Notes: generated from the letters alone by a model not told the origin. A stretch of DNA of 64,000 bases from Hymenobacter negativus (GCF_016056375.1 NZ_JAEDAE010000001.1:682001-746000), one strand, 5' to 3'; numbered from the stretch's first letter, positions 17,399-26,998 are shown. Program-made: numbers and translations.

Positions 17399-20300
17399 TT
17401 ACTTGGCTTCGGCTTTGGCGCCCAGCATATTTTCCAAGGCCTTGAGGCGCTCGGCGAGGCTGGCAGTGGTGGCGGTGGTTTCGGTGTGCAGCGTGTGCAG
17501 GGCTTGCTGCTGCTGCTGGTTCTGCTGCTTCAGCGTTGCGTTCTGGACTTCCAGGGCGGCTACCTTGCGGGCCAGTTCCTGGGTGGCACTCACGTTGAGC
17601 ATGGCCAGGGCTTCGTAGTCGACGGTGCGCACGTCGGCGTGCTCTAGGCCAAAGACGAACACCGCCTGGCCGGCCAGCTGCCGCACGCCGCGCACCACCA
17701 GCGTGATGCCACTGGCAGCCTTCACCGTGCCGGTTGCTTCGCCGGTTTTGGCGATGAGCTTCACCCGCTGGCCCGCTTGAGCGGCCGTGGCGGCGGGCAG
17801 GGTGAGCACGAGCAGCGAATCGGCCTGCAATTCTGCTTTTACAGCATTTGTATACACATCGGGCAAAAAGCCGACGTGCTGGTTCACGGCCTGTGGAAAC
17901 ACCTGCTCGACTTCCTGGGCAATGACTTTCTTGAACTGCCGCGTGCCGTACTGCACCCGGTCGCGCATGGTGTAGTCGGTAATGCGCAGGCGGTTCAGCA
18001 AGGCCAGGTCGGTGGCGTTATCGCTCAGGCCGATGACGTTTTTCAGGCGGCGGTCGGAGGTGGCGTTGAACTCGGTGGCCAGAATGCGGCCCGTGGCGCG
18101 AATGCTTACCGGGCCGGTGTTGTTGCTGCCGTAGCCGGTTTGGCCGCTGCCGTTGAGGTAGCCGTAGTTGAAGTTGGCGGGCGTGATGGGCGTCGTCTGC
18201 ACGTCGAGCGGAAAGGCGGGGCTGGTGGTGCCCAGGCCCACGTTGTTGCCGCTGATGGTGAGCTTGTTGTCATTGCCAAAGCCGTTGCCGCCGTTGATTT
18301 TGATTTTGAAGCCGTCGGCCTGGTCCATGCCAAATGAAAACCAGGAGTCGTTCGGGTCGTGCATCAGCAGGTAGGGGCTGGCGTTGTCGCGCCGGATTTC
18401 CAGCGGCGCCTGCGGCCCGGTGCTGGTGTAGCCCGCGCCCACGCCCAGAAAGCTGTTCTTGAGCACCATCTGGGTGGTGCCGCCGCCGGCGTTGAACTGG
18501 TTGTCGTTGTGCGAGCCGCCGGCGTACCAGGCAAAGGCCTCGCCCGTGCGGAAATACTGCGTGCCGCCCTGAATGCCAATACCGTAGTCGGCATTCCACA
18601 GGTTCACCATTTGCCGCGTGGCGGCCCCGAAACCCAGGCTGCCGCGCACCAGCTGGCTGCCGTTAACGTCGAGCAGCGCGCCGGGGCTGGTGGTGCCGAT
18701 GCCCACGCCGCCCGCGCCCTTGGGCATCAGGTTCAGGGGCTGGTCGGAGTTGGAGCCGGCGGCGTAGAGCGAGTTGTAGCCGATGCCCACGCCCTGCGTG
18801 CCATTGTAGTGCCGAAATTCAGCCCCGCCCGCGGCCTCGTCGAAGTTGCCGGTCACGTACAGCGGCCGGCCCGTCGCGTGCGTGCCCGTGCGGCCGGCGG
18901 TCGTCTGCACGTCGAGGCGGTTGGCGGGCGTGTTGTTGCCCGTGCCGATGCCCACGTCGCCGTTGCTTTCGAAGCTCACGTTGGGCGTGGTGCCGGTGTT
19001 GTCGTCGGAATAAAAGCGGATTGGGGCCGCATTGGTCACCAGGCGCAGGAAGTTGCCGCTCAGGCGCGAGTACAGGCCCAAATCGGAGGTGCCGGTGATG
19101 GCCGCCCCGCCGCGCTGAATGACGCCCGCGGGTACCAGCAGGCCGCCGGTGCTGCTCACGCCCAGGCCCGTGCCGCCGCCGTTGCCCACCAGTTGGTTGG
19201 TGCCCAGGTTCAGGTTTTGGGTGGCGGTGTGGTTGCCCAGGTTATCAGCGCCGGCGGGCAGGTTCACTGAATTGCCGTTGGTCAGGCTAAGCGTGAGGCC
19301 ATTGATGCTGAGCTGCTGGGCGTCGGTGGGCAGGGCCTGGGCGCCGAGCTGGCCGTTGTTGTCCGTTGTCACCATGCGCGCGCCGCCACCGCCGAGGCCG
19401 CCGATGCGGGCGTCGCCGGCTACGTGCAGGGCCGCCTGTGGGCTGTTGGTGCCCACGCCCAGGCGTGCAGTCGAATTGTTCCAATAAAACTGCCCCGCGT
19501 TGCCCGCCAGCTTGCTGCCGTCGCTGAAAATGACGCTGCCCGCCGCTTGCGAGGTAGTGGCGTTGTTGAGGCTGATGACTGGTGCTTCGGGCTGAAAGCT
19601 GAAGGTGAGCGTGGCGTAGCCGGCAGCGTTGCGGTAGCCCTGCGTATGCGTTACGTTGCTGGTTTTGTTGGGGTCGGCGTAGGAGCTGCCGCCACCCGCG
19701 CCCGCGTTGCCGTAGCTGGCCCCGCCGCCGTAGTAGCCGCCGCCGCCGCCCGCCGCGCCGTGGCTGGCCCCGTTGCCGTCCATGCTGGCCCCCAGGCCCA
19801 GGGTGGCCGGAATGGAGCTGCAATAACAAAACTGCGCCGGCGGGGTGCCGTCGGTGCCACCGGCGGTTTGCGTGCCGCCCGTGCCGGGCGCTCCTGTTGG
19901 GTTGCCACTGGTGGGCACCAGGCCCGTGCCGCCCGTGAGGCCGCCGCCGGGGCCGCCCCGGGCGTAAAAGCCCGAGCCGCCGCCGCCCCCCGCCACAAGC
20001 ACCCGGTCGGAGAGGGCCGTGCCGCCGATGCGGATGTCGGTGGCGCCGCCGCCGGGCTCGCTGCCGCGCCCGCCGCCGTTGTAGCCGCCGTCCTGGTAAA
20101 GCACGCTGGGATTGTAGCCCCGGTCGCCGCCCACCACGATGGTGAGCACCTGGCCGGGCGTGACGGCCAGCGTGGCCTGCACCCGTCCGCCCGCGCCGCC
20201 CCGGTAGCAGTTGGAGCAGTTATCGATGGTGCGGCCGCGGGCGCCGGCCATATCTACTTGCAGGCTGGTGACGCCGGGCGGTACGGTCCAGGTTTGCGAG

Positions 20301-20635
20301 GCGCCGGTGTAGCCAAAGGACAGCACCTGCGGCGCGGTGGCACCGGCCGACAAACCCTGCACGGCTTCGACCCAGTAAAAGCCGTTCCAGGTATTGAGTT
20401 TGCCCGTATCGGTGTTGTAGATGGTGAGGCCCGCCGCCGGGGCGGCAATGGCATCGCGCTGGGACTGGCTCAGGCGCGGCGGCAACAGGCCTTTGGTGGT
20501 GGAGGTAACGTCGAGCAGGGCCGAGGCATGAGGCGTGGCAGTGCCGATGCCCACGCCGCCCGTCTGGGCCTGCGCGGCGTGGTGGAGGGCGAAAGCAGCG
20601 CTCAGCGCCAGCGAATACCGTAGAAGTTTACGCAT
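17399..20635 (-). CDS. Gly-rich fibre-like surface protein with C-terminal S74 intramolecular chaperone domain
   Basis: A 1078-residue exported protein. ATG 20635 (MRKLLRYSL) gives a signal peptide ending AAQAQ. The N-terminus has [16 protein letters not shown], a block common in Bacteroidota fibre proteins. From about 105 to 340 there is a Gly-rich domain ([19 protein letters not shown]). The middle repeats 'G(I/L)GTTSPxxxLDV' units. Near residue 858 [12 protein letters not shown] opens a peptidase S74 / endosialidase chaperone domain, which in phage tail fibres trimerises and then cleaves itself off at the SDRRLK site. A Gln-rich coiled coil ([10 protein letters not shown]) ends the protein. 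There is no T9SS tail; the downstream gene carries one. The role is probably a trimeric surface fibre or adhesin. Confidence 0.85.
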   Translation of the reverse strand: MRKLLRYSLALSAAFALHHAAQAQTGGVGIGTATPHASALLDVTSTTKGLLPPRLSQSQRDAIAAPAAGLTIYNTDTGKLNTWNGFYWVEAVQGLSAGATAPQVLSFGYTGASQTWTVPPGVTSLQVDMAGARGRTIDNCSNCYRGGAGGRVQATLAVTPGQVLTIVVGGDRGYNPSVLYQDGGYNGGGRGSEPGGGATDIRIGGTALSDRVLVAGGGGGSGFYARGGPGGGLTGGTGLVPTSGNPTGAPGTGGTQTAGGTDGTPPAQFCYCSSIPATLGLGASMDGNGASHGAAGGGGGYYGGGASYGNAGAGGGSSYADPNKTSNVTHTQGYRNAAGYATLTFSFQPEAPVISLNNATTSQAAGSVIFSDGSKLAGNAGQFYWNNSTARLGVGTNSPQAALHVAGDARIGGLGGGGARMVTTDNNGQLGAQALPTDAQQLSINGLTLSLTNGNSVNLPAGADNLGNHTATQNLNLGTNQLVGNGGGTGLGVSSTGGLLVPAGVIQRGGAAITGTSDLGLYSRLSGNFLRLVTNAAPIRFYSDDNTGTTPNVSFESNGDVGIGTGNNTPANRLDVQTTAGRTGTHATGRPLYVTGNFDEAAGGAEFRHYNGTQGVGIGYNSLYAAGSNSDQPLNLMPKGAGGVGIGTTSPGALLDVNGSQLVRGSLGFGAATRQMVNLWNADYGIGIQGGTQYFRTGEAFAWYAGGSHNDNQFNAGGGTTQMVLKNSFLGVGAGYTSTGPQAPLEIRRDNASPYLLMHDPNDSWFSFGMDQADGFKIKINGGNGFGNDNKLTISGNNVGLGTTSPAFPLDVQTTPITPANFNYGYLNGSGQTGYGSNNTGPVSIRATGRILATEFNATSDRRLKNVIGLSDNATDLALLNRLRITDYTMRDRVQYGTRQFKKVIAQEVEQVFPQAVNQHVGFLPDVYTNAVKAELQADSLLVLTLPAATAAQAGQRVKLIAKTGEATGTVKAASGITLVVRGVRQLAGQAVFVFGLEHADVRTVDYEALAMLNVSATQELARKVAALEVQNATLKQQNQQQQQALHTLHTETTATTASLAERLKALENMLGAKAEAK

Positions 20636-20942
20636 AAGAAAGAAGGATTGAAGCCGGAACAAGCGGCCGTGCTTTCGCCACGCACCGATTTCCGGCTACA
20701 AACTTCCCGCGGCCTGCCGCCCCGCACAATTTTTGCCTGTACCGCAATTGGGGGTATCGGGCCAGAATTTGGCCTGGCCCAAAATCAGCAACGCCCCTCC
20801 AGTAGCCGGAGGGGCATTGTCAGAGGGTATAGAGATGCTACATTTTGCATCTCGCCGTTGAACTGCTCGGGGCAGGGCCGTTCGATTTTGCGCAACGACG
20901 AGACGCACAATATTGCGTTTCTACGACAAAACCAACCCTTCG
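20636..20942. other. Intergenic region with dispersed repeat
   Basis: These 307 bp hold no gene. The right-hand part carries the REPIN-like element at 20828-20924; 20784-20818 also has a short near-palindrome (GCCCCTC / GAGGGGC). No clear promoter for the S74 gene was found. Confidence 0.5.
20828..20924. repeat. REPIN-like element, family 'GTAGAGACGCAA', degenerate copy
   Basis: Read on the minus strand it starts GTAGAAACGCAATATTG and shares CGTCTCGTCGTTG and AACGGCCC with the copy at 36253-36360. The outer ends (TATAGAGATGC / GTTTCTAC) are diverged inverted repeats, and each end is itself a small hairpin (GATGC..GCATC; GACGC..GCGT). Confidence 0.75.
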
Positions 20943-22145
20943 CTACTCGCGCAGCAGGCGGTTGGTGGCCTGCTGCGCACCCTGGCGCAGCGTGAGCAGG
21001 TATAGCCCCGGCTGCAGCGCCTCGGTGGCCGCGGCGGACAACGTGGCCGCACCACCCGTCAGTGGCAGCGACTGGGTGAGCACGGTGCGGCCCAGCACAT
21101 CCTGAATCGTGAGCTGGAGCGGCAGGCCCGGCAGTGCCCCCGGCAGGGCCAGCTGCAACGCCTGCCCGGCGGCCAGCGGGTTGGGCCAGGCGTGCCAGCT
21201 TTCGGCCAGTGGCGATGAGGCGCGCGTGGCCAGCACGGTGCTTTCGGTGGAGTAATCGGCAAAAGTTGGCGTGCCGTACTGGCGGTTGTCGTAGAAGAGT
21301 TCGGCCAGCGGTTGGGCCGAGCCCGTGCGCCAGAAAGCGTCGTAGTAGTTGACCGAAGCGGCTCCCTGCGTGATGCCGAACGCAGCCAGCAGCATGGCCG
21401 GGGCCGGCGCGCCGTTCAGGTACACGCTGTCTTGCCGGATAATGCGGCTGCGCACCAGCAGGGCTGGCAGCGGGCCGGAGCCCGTGCTGCGGCCCGCCAC
21501 CGGAATGCGCACCGTGCCCCAGCCCGCCACCGAATCGACGTAGGTGTAGCGCTGCACAATGCGGAAAGGCACCCGGTTGAGGCTGGCCGCCGCCACCGTG
21601 AGCGTGCCCGTGACGCCAAACCGGAAAAACGTCTGGTTGCGGCTGCCCACCGTGAGCGGCAGCGGAAAATCGACGATACCCGCCGTGCCAGTGCCGTAGC
21701 GTACCGTTTGGGCATTAATCACCACCGAGTCGTTGGCCCCGCCCGTGAAGGCCTGAATAGAACGCGGCTGGCGTATCACGGTGCGGCCCAGACCCAGGCG
21801 GCCGGTGGCCGCCAGGCTCAGATAAGCCGTGTAATTGTACGCCAGGCTACCAATGACGGCCTGGCGCGCCCGCGTCCACTGCGCCCCGGCGATGCCGCCG
21901 CTGGCCGGTACGGGCAAGTAGACGAGGCTGTAGGGCGCGCCGGTGGCTGTGAGCGTGCGGTAGTCCCAGGCTTGATTGGCCCCGGTGGTGGGGCTGGTCA
22001 GGCCGTTGGGGGCGGTGGCATCCCGGTACTGCTCCTGGGTGCCGGCCGCCGCCGGAAAATTTGCCTGGGTGAGCGTGATGGGCGTTTGCGCGAGCGCGGG
22101 CAGTGCCAGCAGCGACGAAAACAGAAAGGGTAAATGCTTTTTCAT
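20943..22145 (-). CDS. Secreted protein with T9SS type A sorting domain
   Basis: A 400-residue exported protein. ATG 22145 (MKKHLPFLF) gives a signal peptide ending ALPALAQ; a longer in-frame extension would overlap the promoter. The body is beta-rich with no recognised enzymatic motif. The segment starting TPITLTQANFPAAAGT and the block around NQAWDYRTL resemble other uncharacterised T9SS cargo. The final 80 residues (AWPNPLAAGQALQL ... QPGLYLLTLRQG) are a typical type A sorting domain, so surface or secreted location is expected. It is not obviously in an operon with the S74 gene, from which it is separated by a repeat element. Confidence 0.8.
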   Translation of the reverse strand: MKKHLPFLFSSLLALPALAQTPITLTQANFPAAAGTQEQYRDATAPNGLTSPTTGANQAWDYRTLTATGAPYSLVYLPVPASGGIAGAQWTRARQAVIGSLAYNYTAYLSLAATGRLGLGRTVIRQPRSIQAFTGGANDSVVINAQTVRYGTGTAGIVDFPLPLTVGSRNQTFFRFGVTGTLTVAAASLNRVPFRIVQRYTYVDSVAGWGTVRIPVAGRSTGSGPLPALLVRSRIIRQDSVYLNGAPAPAMLLAAFGITQGAASVNYYDAFWRTGSAQPLAELFYDNRQYGTPTFADYSTESTVLATRASSPLAESWHAWPNPLAAGQALQLALPGALPGLPLQLTIQDVLGRTVLTQSLPLTGGAATLSAAATEALQPGLYLLTLRQGAQQATNRLLRE

Positions 22146-22211
22146 AGAGCGGGAAATGGAATGAATAAAATCGGATGCGCAGCCAAACCTGGTGCTTGGC
22201 TGATTCGACTG

Positions 22212-22244
22212 CAAACCTATGGCGGCGTTTCAGCGCCATTGCAA
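22212..22244 (-). promoter_or_regulatory. Promoter of the 20943-22145 gene
   Basis: On the minus strand TTG (22244-22242) is followed after 22 nt by TAGGTTTG (22219-22212), an exact -7 match. This leaves a leader of about 60 nt before ATG 22145. Confidence 0.6.
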
Positions 22245-22279
22245 GCCGGCTTGTACCGCATTTGGGGGGTAGGCGCGGG

Positions 22280-22310
22280 TTGGCCGGCCGTTTTGCTTGC
22301 CCGACCTTTG
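22280..22310 (+). promoter_or_regulatory. Promoter of the response regulator, possibly giving a leaderless mRNA
   Basis: TTG (22280-22282), a 20-nt spacer, then GACCTTTG (22303-22310), one base off TAnnTTTG. Only 5 nt separate it from ATG 22316, so transcription could start at or next to the A of ATG. Confidence 0.5.
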
Positions 22311-22315
22311 CCCTC

Positions 22316-22951
22316 ATGAATCCCATCCGGCTGGCTTTGGTCGAAGACGACCCCGAAGTGCGCGAGCTGCTGCACGGCTACCTGTGCCAGCAGCCCGAGT
22401 TCGACTGCGTGCTGCTGGCCGACTCGGCCGAAAGCTTCCTGCGCCAGCTCCCCGACCTGTTCCGGCCGCCCCAGGTGGTGCTGCTCGACGTGCACCTGCC
22501 CGGCCTCAGCGGCATCGAGGCCCTGCCCACCATCAAGCAACGCCTGCCCGAGGCCGACGTGCTCATGCAAACCGTGTTCGACGACGCCGACCGCATCTAC
22601 CAGGCTCTGTGCGCCGGGGCCAGCGGCTACGTGCTCAAAAACACGCCTTTGCCCGAGCTCAAAGCCGCCGTGCTTGAAGTGCACCGGGGCGGCGCGCCCA
22701 TGAGCCGGGCCGTGGCCCGCAAGGTGCTGGCCCACTTCAAGCCCTCGCCCTCGGTGCAACCCGACCTGCTCTCGGCCCGCGAGCGCGACGTGGTGCAGGC
22801 CATCATCGACGGCCTGGGCGACAAGCAGGTGGCCGCCCGCCTCGATTTATCGCCCGAAACGGTGCGCACCTACGTCAAGCGCATCTACAAAAAGCTGCAA
22901 GTGAGCAGCCGCACCGAACTAATGAGCCGGCACGCCCGCGGGCATTTGTAA
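22316..22951 (+). CDS. NarL/FixJ-family response regulator
   Basis: A 211-residue transcription factor. The receiver domain has the acidic pair in VEDDPE (9-14), the phospho-acceptor Asp58 in VLLDVHLPG, and the signalling Thr and Lys regions at MQTVFDD and GYVLKNTPL. A LuxR-type helix-turn-helix follows (LSARERDVVQAIIDGLGDKQ through VRTYVKRIYKKLQVSSRTEL). ATG 22316 starts the receiver domain directly. The histidine kinase gene 23100-24851 converges on it across a palindromic element and is the likely partner. Target genes are unknown; the adjacent T9SS gene is divergently transcribed. Confidence 0.93.
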   Translation: MNPIRLALVEDDPEVRELLHGYLCQQPEFDCVLLADSAESFLRQLPDLFRPPQVVLLDVHLPGLSGIEALPTIKQRLPEADVLMQTVFDDADRIYQALCAGASGYVLKNTPLPELKAAVLEVHRGGAPMSRAVARKVLAHFKPSPSVQPDLLSARERDVVQAIIDGLGDKQVAARLDLSPETVRTYVKRIYKKLQVSSRTELMSRHARGHL

Positions 22952-22974
22952 GAACTGGTTTTTGAGGTTTGAAA

Positions 22975-23083
22975 AGAACGGTCATGCTGAGCGGAGTCGA
23001 AGCATCTCTACTACGCAACTACCCCATTCGTGTGGATTACTGCTGCGGTAGAGATGCTTCGACTCCGCTCAGCATGACGTTCT
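22975..23083. repeat. Long perfect inverted repeat between response regulator and kinase genes
   Basis: Perfect 31-bp arms at 22981-23011 and 23048-23078 begin GTCATGCTGAGCGGAGTCGA; with one bulged base they extend to 22975 and 23083. The spacer is 36 nt. It lies between two convergent genes and could act as a terminator, but its structure is that of a dispersed REPIN-like element. It is the only copy in the window. Confidence 0.85.
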
Positions 23084-23099
23084 GGAATCAAGTTGGCCG

Positions 23100-24851
23100 C
23101 TAAAACGGCACCACCAGCCGCACCCGAAACCCGCCCTCCGGCTCCGGCCCGGCGGTCAGGGTGCCACGCAGGGCTTCGGCACGCTGGCGCATGCTGCGCA
23201 GGCCCAGGCCGCTGCGTGAGGCGGTGGCTGGTGCCTGCCCGTTGTTATGCACTACAAGGCGGAGCTGGCCGTTGGCCCGCGTCAGGCTCACCCACAAGTC
23301 GGTGGCGTGGCGGGCGTGACGGGCGGCGTTGGTCACTGCTTCCTTGAACACGAGGTAGAGGTGCTGGCGCAGTTCCGGCGGCAGGGGCAACGTATCGGGC
23401 AGGCCGTCGGTGGCGAGGTGGGTGTTGAGGCCGGCGGGGGCGGCAGTCTGGTCGAGGTGGTCGCGCATGCGGTCGAGCAGCGCCCCCACGGTGTCCGACT
23501 GGGCGTCGATGCCCCACACGATGTCGCGCATGGTGCCGGCGGCGGCGCGGCTGTTGCCCAGCAGGCGCTCCAGGGCGGGATGGGGCTGCTCCTGGCTGAG
23601 CAGGTCGGCCTGCAGGTTTACGCGGGTGAGCAGGGTGCCCACTTCGTCGTGCAGGTCGGCGGCAATGCGGTTGCGCAGCCGCTCCTCGCGCTCGATGCGC
23701 AGGCGGCGCTGGCGGCTGGTGAAGGCCAGCAGGCCCAGCGTGAGCAGCAGCACGCCCGCCAGCGTGGCGGCACCTAGCTGGGCCAGCCGGCGGCTATACT
23801 GCGCCGTGCGCAGCTGGGCCTGCGTGCGCAGCAGCGTGATGCGCTGGCGCTGCCGGTTCAGCTCCTGCTCGCGCCGGGCCGTGGCGTAGCGAATCTGCAG
23901 CTCCTGGGCGCGGCGGTTGGCGTTTTCCTCAAACCGGGTGGCCAGCAGGGTTTGCAGGCGCTGCTGATTGGCCAGTGCCTCGCGGTAGCGTCCTTGCCCG
24001 GTGAGGGCCGGCACCAGCAGCGTCAGCACGTCGGTTTCCCACAGCGGTTCCACGCCAATCAGCGGCTGCAGCACGGCCAGCTCGCGTTCGGCCGCTTGGT
24101 AGTGCCCCTGGCGCAGGGCCAGCCGTGCGGCCAGCTCCTGCTCCAGCACCAGTAGGTCAGGATAGGGGCGGGCATCATACAGCGCCCGGGCCGAATCGAG
24201 CAGTCCCGCGGCCTGCGTCGGATGCTGCGACAGCCGCTCGGTTTCGCCCAGGTAGGTAAGGGCCACGGCCATGCGCGGGATGTCGTGGGCGCGGCGGGCA
24301 ATGGCCAGCGCCTGCCGCATGTAGTGGGTGTCGAGCGGGTAGTCGGGCAGCATTCGGGCGCAGTCGGCCAGAATGCGGTAAGCCTGGCCGAGCTTGACGG
24401 CGTAGTCGGTCGCCCGGCGGGGCAACACGCGCACGGCTTCGCGGCCGTATCCCAGCCCCAGCCGGGGCTGCCCTAGTTGCTGGTAGCAGTAGCTCAGCCA
24501 CATGGCCGCATGGCCGGCGTGCACCGAATCAATACCCGCCCGCTGGCGCATTTCAAGCAGCCGGGCAATGGCCAGGCTGGGCTGGCTTTCGTGAATGTAA
24601 AAGCCCGCCAGATTTCCAAGCAGCTCCAACTGCACGGCGCGAGGCAGGCGCTTGTCGGAGTGCTGCACCTGTTCGGTAACTGCTGCCACCCGCGCCTCCG
24701 ACAGCAGCCGCGTCCCGGCCAAATGCAGCTGCGTGGCCAATGGCCAGCGGTGTAGCTGGCGGATGCTGTCGGCCCCGGTAATGGGAGCCGCAGCAGCATT
24801 GGCGGCCAGCAGCAGGCTGGCGCAGGAAACAAAACCCAACAGGCGCTTCAT
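23100..24851 (-). CDS. Sensor histidine kinase (NarL type) with periplasmic TPR-like sensor
   Basis: A 583-residue membrane kinase. A signal peptide is followed by a helical, TPR-like sensor region (about 40-325), then a coiled-coil stretch, a transmembrane helix (LAGVLLLTLGLLAF, about 365-380), and a HisKA_3 domain with phospho-acceptor His401 in ADLHDEVGTLL. The HATPase domain has its N-box in FKEAVTNAARHA and a G-box at SGLGLRSMRQRAEAL. ATG 24851 (MKRLLGF) is chosen; TACCTTGC lies just 4 nt upstream and may be its -7 element. The convergent response regulator is the probable partner. The input signal is unknown. Confidence 0.9.
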   Translation of the reverse strand: MKRLLGFVSCASLLLAANAAAAPITGADSIRQLHRWPLATQLHLAGTRLLSEARVAAVTEQVQHSDKRLPRAVQLELLGNLAGFYIHESQPSLAIARLLEMRQRAGIDSVHAGHAAMWLSYCYQQLGQPRLGLGYGREAVRVLPRRATDYAVKLGQAYRILADCARMLPDYPLDTHYMRQALAIARRAHDIPRMAVALTYLGETERLSQHPTQAAGLLDSARALYDARPYPDLLVLEQELAARLALRQGHYQAAERELAVLQPLIGVEPLWETDVLTLLVPALTGQGRYREALANQQRLQTLLATRFEENANRRAQELQIRYATARREQELNRQRQRITLLRTQAQLRTAQYSRRLAQLGAATLAGVLLLTLGLLAFTSRQRRLRIEREERLRNRIAADLHDEVGTLLTRVNLQADLLSQEQPHPALERLLGNSRAAAGTMRDIVWGIDAQSDTVGALLDRMRDHLDQTAAPAGLNTHLATDGLPDTLPLPPELRQHLYLVFKEAVTNAARHARHATDLWVSLTRANGQLRLVVHNNGQAPATASRSGLGLRSMRQRAEALRGTLTAGPEPEGGFRVRLVVPF

Positions 24852-24890
24852 GCTGCAAGGTAGCAAGGCGAGGGAAAGGTTTTTAAGAAG

Positions 24891-24937
24891 GAAACGGTCA
24901 TTCCGGAATTCCCCGGCAAACTCGGAATGACCGTTTC
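24891..24937. terminator. Hairpin downstream of the SF1 helicase gene
   Basis: A perfect 15-bp inverted repeat (24891-24905 with 24923-24937; GAAACGGTCATTCCG) lies between the helicase stop and the kinase start. On the minus strand TTCTTAAAAA follows, so it is only a moderate intrinsic terminator; a palindromic element is the alternative. Confidence 0.6.
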
Positions 24938-24949
24938 TTTACCCGGTTC

Positions 24950-26977
24950 TTAATCCTGCAGTTCCCAAGCTGTCCGATATCCCCCAATCTGCTCCACGTA
25001 CTCAATCAGCGCCTTGAAAAATGGATGGGCACTTAGCGTTGAAGAGTCGCCGACGAGCAGCAGCTTTTTGCGGGCGCGGGTCATGCCCACGTTCATGCGG
25101 CGGATATCCGAAAGGAAGCCGATTTCGCCGTGGGTGTTGCTGCGGGTGAGGGTGATGGCGATGATGTCGCGCTCCTGGCCCTGGAACGAATCGACGGTGC
25201 CCACGCTGAGCTGGCGGTGCTGCATAAAGCCGCTGAGCTCGTCGTTTTCCTCAATGGCGTCCTTCAAATAGTTGATTTGGGCGCGGTAGGGGGCAATTAC
25301 GCCGATGCTGAGCGGGTCTTCCTCGTGGTCGGCGGGGTCGTAGGGTTCCAGCAGCTGGGCCAGGCGCTTGAGGAGCAAATCCGCTTCCTCGGGGTTGGCG
25401 GTGGAGCGGCTTTCGGGGATGGTGATTTCCTGGAAGCCAAAGCCAGCCGTGTCGAGGAACTCTACGGGCAGGTCGGGGGCGAAGCGCAGGTCGTAGGCAT
25501 CGAGGCCAGCGTGGGCCACGGTGTCGTAGGCCACCAGCCGTCCGTCGTAGAACTGGTCGGAGCTGAACTGCATGATTTGCTCGTGCATGCGGTACTGCAC
25601 CGTGAGCATGCGGGCTGTAGTGGGCTGGCGCTTGATGGCCTTCTCGAACAGTGTTTCGCGCAGGGCGCCGGCCTTGTCGCTTTTCACCGTGGGGGGCAGC
25701 TGGTGGTGGTCGCCGGCCAGAATCACGCGGTTGCCCTTGGCAATCGGAATCCAGCAGCCCGGCTCCAGCGCCTGGGCGGCTTCGTCGATGAATACCGTTT
25801 CGTAGGTGAGGTGGCGAATGTTGCGGTTGCTGGCGCCCACCAGCGTGCACGTTATCACCTGCACCGATTCCAGCAAATCTTCGGTGATGTAGCGCTCCAA
25901 ATCATCGGCCTGCTGAAACAGCATCCGCGCTTCTTCCTTCAGGTGCCGGCGGTGCTGCTGCTCCTCGTAGCCAAAGTTGCGGACATATTTGCTGGCGGTT
26001 TCGCGGTACTGGTCGGCCGTCTGGCGCATCGAGCGCATCTCGTTGTAGCTCTTGTGGGCCATCACCTGCGCATCGAGCGTGTGCTCCAAAAGCAGGTCGG
26101 AAACCCGCGAGGGGTTGCCCATTCGAATGACGTTGACGCCGCGCTCGGCCAGCTTTTCGGTGAGCAAATCCACAGCCGTGTTGCTGGGGGCGCACACCAG
26201 CACGCGCCGCTCGCGCCGGATGGTTTCCAGGATGGCCTGCACCAGCGTGGTGGTTTTGCCGGTGCCGGGCGGGCCGTGGATAATGGCCACGTCCTTGGCG
26301 GCCAGCACGTGTTTCACGGCGGCCAGCTGGGAGTCGTTGAGCGGGCTGGGGTAGAAAAGGTCGGTGGCTTTTTCCTCGCGGAAGCGGGCTTCTTTGGCTC
26401 CCAGCAGGATGTCGCGCAGCTCGGCCAGGCGGTCGCCGTAGGCGCCCATCACCTTGCCCAGGGCATAGTCCATCTCGCGGTAGCTCACCTCGTCGAAAGT
26501 GAGGTCGATGCCCATTTTGTGGCCTTCGGTTACCCAGTCGGGCAGGTCTTCCTTGGTGGTGGCGAGCAGCAGCTTGTTGCGCCGCACGCTGGTAATCACG
26601 CCGCTCAGGGTGGGCCGGTCGGTGGCCGAGCGGCCGGGCACGTTGCCAAACAACGAGGCGTTTTTGCCCACCTGAAACAGGTGCAGGCCTTGCTGCCCGG
26701 CGGGCCGCTCCAGCTCCAGCACCACCTTGCCGCCGAAGCCAATGTCTTCCTGCGTGATGGTGACGGGGTACCAGGTGAGGCCGCGCTGCTGCCGCTCGGC
26801 AATGCTGGCCTTGGCGTTCTTGATTTTGAATTGTTCCAGGTCCTCCTGCTGTTCCAGCTTCATCAGCGCCTGCACCTGGCGCAGTTCTTTTTCGATGGCG
26901 TAGGGGTCGACGGGGGCGAAAGTGGGGGTGGTATCGGACAAAAGAATGCGGGTTGAGTTCGTTGTAATTGGTAACAA
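24950..26977 (-). CDS. Superfamily 1 (Upf1/IGHMBP2-like) DNA or RNA helicase
   Basis: An ATP-dependent helicase of up to 675 residues. Motif I is GPPGTGKT (235-242), Ia is VCAPSNTAVD, II is VFIDEAAQ, III is LAGDHHQLPP, IV-V is VQYRMHEQI and VGTVDSFQGQERDII, VI is MNVGMTRARKKL. The N-terminal beta-barrel (about 65-200) is typical of the SMUBP-2-like group. The start is unsettled: TTG at 26977, a second TTG at 26941, or ATG at 26863; the last would give 637 residues and keeps all domains. Its role is probably nucleic-acid remodelling in repair or RNA metabolism. The neighbour on the left is a hairpin terminator; the small gene upstream is 21 bp away on the same strand. Confidence 0.9.
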   Translation of the reverse strand: MLPITTNSTRILLSDTTPTFAPVDPYAIEKELRQVQALMKLEQQEDLEQFKIKNAKASIAERQQRGLTWYPVTITQEDIGFGGKVVLELERPAGQQGLHLFQVGKNASLFGNVPGRSATDRPTLSGVITSVRRNKLLLATTKEDLPDWVTEGHKMGIDLTFDEVSYREMDYALGKVMGAYGDRLAELRDILLGAKEARFREEKATDLFYPSPLNDSQLAAVKHVLAAKDVAIIHGPPGTGKTTTLVQAILETIRRERRVLVCAPSNTAVDLLTEKLAERGVNVIRMGNPSRVSDLLLEHTLDAQVMAHKSYNEMRSMRQTADQYRETASKYVRNFGYEEQQHRRHLKEEARMLFQQADDLERYITEDLLESVQVITCTLVGASNRNIRHLTYETVFIDEAAQALEPGCWIPIAKGNRVILAGDHHQLPPTVKSDKAGALRETLFEKAIKRQPTTARMLTVQYRMHEQIMQFSSDQFYDGRLVAYDTVAHAGLDAYDLRFAPDLPVEFLDTAGFGFQEITIPESRSTANPEEADLLLKRLAQLLEPYDPADHEEDPLSIGVIAPYRAQINYLKDAIEENDELSGFMQHRQLSVGTVDSFQGQERDIIAITLTRSNTHGEIGFLSDIRRMNVGMTRARKKLLLVGDSSTLSAHPFFKALIEYVEQIGGYRTAWELQD

Positions 26978-26998
26978 CGAAGACGGGTAAATAGTCGA

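Noticed and set aside
19424..20623. Plus-strand open frame opposite the Gly-rich fibre gene
   Set aside because: Ala/Arg/Gly-rich translation with no start context; explained by antisense of Gly-rich codons.
25130..26956. Long plus-strand open frame (608 codons) opposite the SF1 helicase
   Set aside because: Antisense shadow of a gene with complete helicase motifs; no recognisable motifs of its own.
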